12,528 nt of DNA from JBAXXL01 sp038206725 (GTDB lineage Bacteria > Bacteroidota > Ignavibacteria > Kapaibacteriales > UBA2268). Where the stretch lies: contig JBBRAO010000057.1 of assembly GCA_038206725.1 (NCBI GenBank), positions 1-12,528 of the forward strand. Direction: 5' to 3'. The position numbers and the translations under genes are program-made. The notes below the pieces were generated by a model that had not been told where the DNA came from, made no database searches, and was given only the letters and a program-made list of their open reading frames with translations. This document shows positions 9,301 through 12,528 of the stretch, in pieces (the first letter of the stretch is position 1; the number at the start of each line of letters is the position of its first letter).

Positions 9301-10303
9301 TTAGGAATAATGGTCCAAATTGGAAATCAGTTCTAATACCGAATAATGCCTCACCACCGCCTATCAATTGTGATTTTAGCGGTAACGACACATCACCGAC
9401 TTCGACTAATTTTATAATATCGTCATCTTCGCCTTCGAAACCAATTTTAAATTTATTATCGTAATCGAATACTTTTTTGGTATTCCAGTCAGTACCGAAT
9501 TTGAATTTGTCCCCGATACTCGCCGAAACGTTCACTCTTATTTCTTGGTCAAACATAGGCGACCATTGGCTTTGACCGAATTGCGATGTGGTTCCGAGGT
9601 TCTGAGTATCGTACCTCAAACCCAGCCTCACGTTGACTTCACCGTTTACATTAATAGATATTTCAGGTTTGCCGAAAATACCTGTTAATGGATTTGGTGG
9701 AATTGGAATGGTCATACCGGAAACGGAACCTAACAGACCGGCGATATCGCGCTTCGAAAGTGAACGAGCAACGTCGTAACGGGTAATCAAAGAATCCCAA
9801 ATTTTCTCGCGAATTACTTTTTTTCTATAATTGAGATAGTCATCCAAATTAAGTTGATATGGAACAGCAAGTTCAATATCGCCATATTTTTCATTTGAGT
9901 AAACTGAACTTGATGATGAGTCTAATCTCAGGTTTTCGTTATATTCATCAGGTACTGGGTTGTTTAATGAACCAAATTTATGTTCGAAATACTGATCGCG
10001 CCAAATACGCGGTCTTGGTAAAAGTGTCCAATTGGTTGATCTTTCTTTGGGTTTGGTAGTATCTTTCGACGAAGGTTCGCCAACACTCATATAAACATCT
10101 TGAATTCGAGGTAAAAGATTCTTATAAATAATTAATTGTGAATTCGATGAAATTGCATTCGGAAAAGACGAAAACTCGGAAAACAAAATTGTTTCCGATT
10201 CGGATTTGTTTGAATATAGGTACGGGTTGAAGGCACTAAACAGAGGGATTGTCCACACTATACCTAAGACTACAAGATATATAATTCTTTTACTCAAATT
10301 CAA
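3326..10303 (-). CDS. sprA: SprA/Sov, type IX secretion outer-membrane translocon
   Basis: This 2325-residue protein matches SprA (Flavobacterium) / Sov (Porphyromonas) in length and sequence character. SprA is a single-chain, very large outer-membrane beta-barrel that forms the T9SS export pore for folded cargo with C-terminal sorting domains, and it is needed for gliding in some species. Residues 1-24 look like a Sec signal peptide (SKR, a hydrophobic run, then FSA). Family landmarks are a strand-rich N-terminal barrel part (about 205-350, with GDVSLPLKSQLIGGGEALFG), VVYIDNFEGAQ (854-864), an acidic Asp/Gly/Asn loop region (about 1031-1095), and a C-terminal run of amphipathic strands ending in an aromatic-poor final strand (LGVDLRISL). 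The frame is unbroken. The start is unusual: TTG at 10301-10303, with an in-frame TAA four codons upstream and no ATG until about residue 72; TTG at 10295-10297 is an alternative. The plug and PorV partners are not in the window. Confidence 0.95.
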   Translation of the reverse strand: MNLSKRIIYLVVLGIVWTIPLFSAFNPYLYSNKSESETILFSEFSSFPNAISSNSQLIIYKNLLPRIQDVYMSVGEPSSKDTTKPKERSTNWTLLPRPRIWRDQYFEHKFGSLNNPVPDEYNENLRLDSSSSSVYSNEKYGDIELAVPYQLNLDDYLNYRKKVIREKIWDSLITRYDVARSLSKRDIAGLLGSVSGMTIPIPPNPLTGIFGKPEISINVNGEVNVRLGLRYDTQNLGTTSQFGQSQWSPMFDQEIRVNVSASIGDKFKFGTDWNTKKVFDYDNKFKIGFEGEDDDIIKLVEVGDVSLPLKSQLIGGGEALFGIRTDFQFGPLFLKTLFSQRRGQRKWVDVKGGASKQYFSLRAYDWAKNHFFLDTVYKKIYDEYFKYSTPIIPPSSSYYRIKRYEVYESASDIRDYATRSANGIAIDTLTPVGDGQKYSSSFKKSPIIEGRVEKASFMLLDSTRYRIDRNLGTLHFKSLREDRFYAVAYSIEGPTDSPNDDIYYGTFSNVTEQKDTMVLKLIYRPNLQPAFKTLWSRQMKNIYQINASNVTTADTKISLWYIRQSNDSTDVLEGVPDKLVTIFGVDQVTNGSGAAPPDGQFDLRPPYFDALYGEITFPSSEPFGDGLRKYFAKDKIGNPDLAELYTFDDVYDTTYAAAARNTARDRFRISGEVSGRSSNKIVLNDFNLAPNSVRVTLDGVQLKEYQDYVVDYFSGTITMKNSRAMQPNANLKVEYEKHDIFNISTRTLAGIRADYNLLKTRRANATLGATFMYYDQSVIIDRVMLGEEPVSNSMFGVDAEFRWDTPWLTKLLDYLPFYDTKVPSSMNFKAEWALMMPTPNKRTSDVLSDMNSPVVYIDNFEGAQRYITLGLNPTQWTFSSQPNDIRYWDSDITAAKFRANIMWFQYIIPRVPIRNVYPNNKSYQQGNQNISPLYINFDPYIRGIYNKNPEFLDTLNPEYSEPAFANKGNNKQKIWGGMQRLLSSFNTNFDNENIEFIEIMMSVEDWEKGQTKMYIDLGQISEDIIPNNHGDTEDGSTKANPVPNGIIDAGEDTGLDTLDNTEEKAHYLYPLNLENDPARDDYRFDFNKEDKSRTWTDFTNYNNYEGNSKVSEMGQFPDQEMLNSNNGMNISESNSYFTYEVDINPDPMNNPQIVGGSGYAGTYQWHLYRIPVRKPTSKFGTPSYSNIQYVRIRYQGGKLKAAIADWRLLGSQWQRTSNLQNVNPNDSVLAISFVNLWENSEAPDYYAMPPGVSAPRQMNNPDPTVDIQMNEQSINVGVRNLRYGEERMATRIYRAQDIFNYKKMKLFFHGDGSMPDKVTSGSIPKAYCFIRFGVDSSNYYEYRRPLTRGWQDVEIDLTELTSFKQIRDTGNVYGRQTFPVAGDAQAYFAIKGNPILTRVSFFGLGIANPAENYPNELTTSLWIDELRLIDPESSSDWAAIANADIKLADLGTVNASVQKFQPNFHQLEERFGNRVDAVNWTFTTQGNLEKLAPKVFSGLRLPIAYTHAEFMQTPQYQASNDVNLEQAANATEKRTYANLIKSGVDEATATIEAKKEKDKTVKASQTMRVQDSWSLTGVKLGIPIKHWLVEETLNKLTMGYNYSQEFLRSPIYEQQFNWVWQLNAGYSTNIPDIVSLKPLAWIKKEFPLFGTYRNWKINFLPSAISASVNMNRRRQTEQSRFLDFASPVLRNFSARKEAGFSWKLSEEGLLSPIIDYQFSTNSTLAPIETDDFGNNLPGSEVFRRMFANGIYLGVDNLHNQTFTVNFKPMIPGIKASNRYITMSGSYSSQFSWTDPMQPDIKIADASKSVSVNSNMRFTIALQPGAIADDWFGKLNMSSSPIPTSQGGLVAGPSEEAKIREKQLSTGTLGRIFQKSGQILRLIFLEWDKSDFIFNQQTSSINSGVYGSTGLGNFWGGMALQPSSLSNGSSFAYQMGLVSNPHGGFNMVSTNRFPWVGFSTYAGLRPADAILTDNFRQTTSLELKGNRKLWKGATMEINFKTEEGYNKNQTVTTDQYGVPRFSAILANSSIKRTYLSCPTIFGWNPANNTIDHIVELFNVSKVKIVASNMDTIRKNTALQAALSDAFFEGLRAISITKGTAARFVPAPNWKIRWEGLEGFALWKDIVKRMSLEHSYTSNYNEEVQITDNGRVVQKQAVRFGFEPLFGISASLDEEKLKGAATGQLRWSTTTTYSFNGVTKTTIQGNSTDEITLQGAYTMKGFEFPLFGMVIKNDVELSMIFTYKRNYRSTYDVLDKSSYTGNNKNGRTLEGNTQIILEPRARYNVSKVVTASAFLRYEGTINQGDANAGYSTFQLGVDLRISLSGGR

Positions 10304-10341
10304 GCACTTAAATTAATATTTTAAAAATATAATTAAACAAG

Positions 10342-10364
10342 ATTTATGCCAATTAAGCATAAAT
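10342..10364. promoter_or_regulatory. Perfect dyad upstream of sprA, candidate operator
   Basis: ATTTATGC (10342-10349) and GCATAAAT (10357-10364) are perfect inverted repeats around a 7-base spacer. The dyad lies 39-61 bp before the sprA start and overlaps the candidate -7 box and start site on the minus strand. It could bind a dimeric regulator, or form a short stem in the sprA leader. No T tract follows on either strand, so it is not a terminator. Confidence 0.4.
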
Positions 10365-10393
10365 AATTACTATAAAACTATTATCAATACAAA
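10361..10393 (-). promoter_or_regulatory. Candidate sprA promoter
   Basis: On the minus strand TTTG (10393-10390) is followed after 20 bases by TAATTATTT (10369-10361), a partial match to TAnnTTTG. Transcription would begin about 50 bases before the sprA start codon. The surrounding sequence is so AT-rich that a chance match is quite possible. Confidence 0.35.
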
Positions 10394-10557
10394 ATCAAGT
10401 AAAAGATTATTCGATAAAACCTCTGATGTGGACTAAAAATATTTTCAAAATTATAAACTAATGAATACTTTTCAAAATAATGTTTTAAATTTTGATAAAT
10501 AATATCAAAATTCATAGAATTTAATATTATTATACGCATAAGTAAATCAATTATTGC

Positions 10558-10590
10558 TTGCAATAAGCTCTTTTCTGTGCTAATTATTTT
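10558..10590 (+). promoter_or_regulatory. Candidate hydG promoter
   Basis: TTG (10558-10560, preceded by C rather than T) is followed after 20 bases by TAATTATTTT (10581-10590), the same -7-like box and spacing as the sprA candidate. It would give a leader of roughly 55 bases. The match to TAnnTTTG is incomplete and could be chance. Confidence 0.3.
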
Positions 10591-10651
10591 AAAAAAAAAC
10601 ATAAAACATAAATAGGACAAAAACGTCTTTTATAGATAATAATAATTAGAG

Positions 10652-12079
10652 ATGATGATGAAATTTATACCCCAGAGCTACAAAATACCCGATGAACCGA
10701 TGAAACCATTCATCGACATTGAGGAAATTGAAGGCTATTTGAATTCCGTAAAACCCAACAAAGCTAAAGTTAGAGAGGTTATTGCCAAATCATTAAACAA
10801 AAACAGACTATCCCTCGAAGAAACAGCAGTTTTAATAAATACAACCGATCCTGAATTGATTGAAGAAATCAAAAACGGAGCCCGCGAACTAAAAAAACGT
10901 ATCTACGGCGAGAGAATCGTGTTATTCGCGCCCTTATACGTAGGTAACTTATGCCAAAATAACTGCTCATATTGCGGATTTAAGGCATCTAATTCGGATA
11001 TAATTCGCAAAACTCTCGAAAAAAATGAATTAATCAAAGAAACCGAAGCTTTGGAGCAAGATGGTCACAAGCGCTTAATTTTAGTTTTCGGGGAGCACCC
11101 TAAGTACAATCCAGAGTTCATAGCTGATTGTGTTAGAACAGTATATGATGTAAAAAAAGGTCCCGGTGAAATAAGAAGAGTAAATATTAACGCCGCACCG
11201 CTCGATATAGAAGGCTTTAAAACCGTCCACGCATCGGGAATAGGAACATATCAGATTTTCCAAGAAACGTACCACGAGCCAAGCTATGCAAAATATCATT
11301 TGGGTGGTAAAAAGCGTGATTACGAATGGCGTATTACAGGTTTGGACCGTGCTTTTGAAGCTGGAATAGACGACGTTGGAATAGGCGCACTTTTCGGATT
11401 ATACGATTGGCGTTTCGAAGTGATGAGTTTAATACGACACGTAAACCACTTTGAAGCTGTTTATAATGTAGGACCTCATACGATATCGTTCCCAAGAATT
11501 CAATATGCCGCGGAAATGGACATTGATAAAACTTATGCCACATCGGACGAAGATTTTATTAAATTAGTAGCTATATTGAGACTTGCCGTACCTTATACAG
11601 GGATGATCCTTACAGCTAGAGAGCCTAAAGAGATAAGACGTAGTTTGATGGAATTCGGTGTTTCACAAATAGACGGCGGAACCAATTTGGAACTTGGCGG
11701 ATACAGCGAAGACGACCACGAGCAAAATATAAAACGCGAGCAATTCCACCTAAGCGATAACCGTTCATTGAACGAAATCATTCACGAATTATTAACCGAT
11801 GGAATGATGCCTTCGTTCTGTACGGCTTGCTACCGTCAAGGTAGAACAGGCGAGCACTTTATGGAATTTGCTGTTCCAGGGTTTGTGAAAAATCTTTGCT
11901 CACCAAACGCGATGCTTACACTTGCTGAATACTTAGAGGATTATGCGCCCGACGAAACCAAAAAAATCGGTTACGAGCTAATTGAAAAGAAATTGCAAGA
12001 TATGGACGATAAAAGGCAGGCAGAAACAAGAGAAAAAATCGAAAAAATAAGAACCGGTATTAGGGATTTATATTTCTAG
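10652..12079 (+). CDS. hydG: [FeFe]-hydrogenase maturase HydG, radical-SAM tyrosine lyase
   Basis: A 475-residue cytoplasmic enzyme of normal HydG length. HydG cleaves tyrosine with S-adenosylmethionine to give p-cresol, CO and cyanide, and builds the Fe(CO)2CN synthon used to assemble the H-cluster with HydE and HydF. The N-terminal radical-SAM cluster motif CX3CX2C is C101, C105 and C108 (CQNNCSYC). The C-terminal CX2CX22C motif is C390, C393 and C416; it binds the auxiliary cluster carrying the dangler iron and distinguishes HydG from the thiamine enzyme ThiH. TIM-barrel strands such as VNINAAPLD, TYQIFQETYH and DDVGIGALFGLYDW follow the family pattern. Three consecutive ATG codons open the frame (10652, 10655, 10658); the exact start is unclear and no strong ribosome site helps. 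The gene stands alone with a terminator after it, divergent from sprA; hydE, hydF and hydA must lie elsewhere. Confidence 0.96.
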   Translation: MMMKFIPQSYKIPDEPMKPFIDIEEIEGYLNSVKPNKAKVREVIAKSLNKNRLSLEETAVLINTTDPELIEEIKNGARELKKRIYGERIVLFAPLYVGNLCQNNCSYCGFKASNSDIIRKTLEKNELIKETEALEQDGHKRLILVFGEHPKYNPEFIADCVRTVYDVKKGPGEIRRVNINAAPLDIEGFKTVHASGIGTYQIFQETYHEPSYAKYHLGGKKRDYEWRITGLDRAFEAGIDDVGIGALFGLYDWRFEVMSLIRHVNHFEAVYNVGPHTISFPRIQYAAEMDIDKTYATSDEDFIKLVAILRLAVPYTGMILTAREPKEIRRSLMEFGVSQIDGGTNLELGGYSEDDHEQNIKREQFHLSDNRSLNEIIHELLTDGMMPSFCTACYRQGRTGEHFMEFAVPGFVKNLCSPNAMLTLAEYLEDYAPDETKKIGYELIEKKLQDMDDKRQAETREKIEKIRTGIRDLYF

Positions 12080-12105
12080 AAATTTGTTATAAATATATTT
12101 TTATT

Positions 12106-12138
12106 TGGGCTCCACTTTTGAAGTTGAGTCCATTTTTT
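12106..12138 (+). terminator. Rho-independent terminator of hydG
   Basis: TGGGCTCCACTT (12106-12117) pairs with AAGTTGAGTCCA (12121-12132) over 12 positions, with one mismatch and one G-T pair and a TTG loop, then TTTTTT (12133-12138). It starts 27 bases after the hydG stop. The minus strand has no T tract after the stem, so it acts in the hydG direction. Confidence 0.85.
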
Positions 12139-12150
12139 AAATTAATGCCT

Positions 12151-12176
12151 CGTAACCAATATCCTGCTTGGTAACG
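12151..12176. repeat. Inverted repeat, 9-bp arms, unknown role
   Basis: CGTAACCAA (12151-12159) and TTGGTAACG (12168-12176) are inverted repeats with one mismatch around TATCCTGC. ATTAAT, itself self-complementary, occurs on both sides (12141-12146 and 12185-12190) and could extend the structure. It comes after the hydG terminator and has no T tract, so it is not a needed terminator; it is more likely part of an intergenic repeat together with the hairpins at 12204-12285. Confidence 0.55.
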
Positions 12177-12203
12177 CTTTCTTGATTAATAAGATTAACG
12201 TTT

Positions 12204-12285
12204 GACTCCGTTGGAGTCAGGACATATTTGTTCCATTTCCCCCGAATTTCATTCGGGGCTATTCATTTTAAATCCCTTCGGGATT
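12204..12285. repeat. Cluster of three short hairpins with three-base loops
   Basis: There are three perfect palindromes. GACTCC-GTT-GGAGTC is at 12204-12218. CCCCGAAT-TTC-ATTCGGGG is at 12240-12258. AATCCC-TTC-GGGATT is at 12271-12285. All three loops are three bases; two read GAA on the minus strand. No T tract follows any stem, so these are not ordinary terminators. Stacked palindromes of this kind resemble, from memory, dispersed intergenic repeats of Bacteroidota and Ignavibacteria genomes; copy number cannot be judged here. No coding frame is supported across the region 12139-12307. Confidence 0.75.
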
Positions 12286-12307
12286 ATTAATTTAATTTCA
12301 CACCTAC

Positions 12308-12528
12308 CTACTCTACCATAAATTTCTTTGTTATATTTTCAGTATCACTCTTTATTGTAAGTATGTAAACTCCGGCAGGTAATATTCGATTTACTGGTAT
12401 AATGTTTTTCCCAATCGCAAATGATTGTGAGCCAAGATTTGCTATTAATTTTCCTGTTGTGTCGTAAATTGCTGATTCACCAATGAATGATTTTTCACAA
12501 AGATATTCTAATTGGTTGTTGTTACAAG
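12308..12528 (-). CDS. T9SS type A sorting-domain protein, C-terminal part only
   Basis: The minus strand is open from the window end to TAG at 12308-12310 and encodes the last 72 residues of a larger protein whose 5' part lies outside. It shows a complete T9SS type A sorting-domain pattern: AIYDTTGKLIANL, then a short turn, NIIPVNRILPAGVYILTI, and the basic tail ENITKKFMVE. Such domains direct secreted proteins through SprA, after which they are cleaved or attached to the cell surface. The catalytic or adhesive part that would tell the protein's job is not visible. It is convergent with hydG, with the hairpin cluster between them. Two cysteines sit just before the domain in the visible part. 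The identification as a sorting domain is strong; the protein's function is unknown. Confidence 0.85.
   Translation of the reverse strand, partial: CNNNQLEYLCEKSFIGESAIYDTTGKLIANLGSQSFAIGKNIIPVNRILPAGVYILTIKSDTENITKKFMVE

Larger units (their letters stand above)
10304..10651. other. Divergent sprA-hydG intergenic region, no gene supported
   Basis: This 348-bp gap is very AT-rich and serves as the upstream region of both sprA and hydG. It holds a perfect 8-bp dyad (10342-10364) and weak promoter-like boxes in each direction. A 78-codon minus-strand frame at 10384-10620 begins with TTG and is made of low-complexity Ile/Phe/Tyr/Asn/Lys-rich sequence, as expected from random AT-rich DNA; I do not call it a gene. 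I recognise no riboswitch or RNA gene. Confidence 0.6.

Noticed and set aside
10384..10620. 78-codon minus-strand frame in the sprA-hydG gap
   Set aside because: It starts with TTG, is rich in Ile, Phe, Tyr, Asn and Lys as random AT-rich DNA would be, has no recognisable motif, and covers the region expected to hold promoters for two genes.
10652..12079. ThiH (thiamine tyrosine lyase) as the identity of the radical-SAM gene
   Set aside because: The C-terminal CX2CX22C motif (C390, C393, C416) is the auxiliary cluster site of HydG and is absent from ThiH, and there are no thiamine genes nearby.
12204..12285. CRISPR array
   Set aside because: The three palindromes have different sequences, unequal spacing (21 and 12 bases) and no direct repeat unit, so this is not a repeat-spacer pattern.

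Overview
The window reads as chromosomal DNA from an AT-rich member of the Bacteroidota/FCB group (Bacteroidetes, Ignavibacteria, Kapabacteria and relatives; I cannot resolve which). Three things support this. There is a full-length sprA, the giant outer-membrane translocon of the type IX secretion system (T9SS). T9SS type A C-terminal sorting domains lie at both edges. A tRNA gene is preceded by a textbook Bacteroidota promoter (TTTG, 19 bp, TAnnTTTG).

Layout, left to right. Positions 1-142 (+) hold the last part of a T9SS sorting domain with an in-frame TAA at 44-46, so it looks like a broken gene end; the first 16 bases also resemble a hairpin repeat found at the right edge. A strong terminator (170-205) separates it from the convergent minus-strand pair recX-tex (3099 to 211, 12 bp apart), which encodes a RecA regulator and a Tex/YhgF S1-domain RNA-binding protein. 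Upstream of recX lie a tRNA-Gln(CUG) gene with its own promoter and terminator, and then sprA (10303 to 3326, minus, 2325 aa, TTG start). A 348-bp AT-rich divergent intergenic region follows, with a perfect 8-bp dyad and weak promoter-like boxes facing both ways. On the plus strand hydG (10652-12079) encodes the radical-SAM tyrosine lyase that makes the CO and cyanide ligands of [FeFe]-hydrogenase; it ends in a good terminator. Positions 12139-12307 hold a cluster of short hairpins with no gene, and the window closes in the 3' end of a minus-strand T9SS cargo gene (12308-12528).

How the genes relate: sprA is the export pore for proteins carrying the kind of C-terminal domain seen at both edges, but the three pieces are not one operon. 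hydG is alone; hydE, hydF and the hydrogenase are not in the window. recX and tex are housekeeping functions, probably co-transcribed.

I see no convincing new multi-gene system. The most unusual material is non-coding: the hairpin cluster at 12151-12285, several members of which have three-base GAA loops on the minus strand, and the possible second copy of one member at the left edge beside the broken T9SS gene end.
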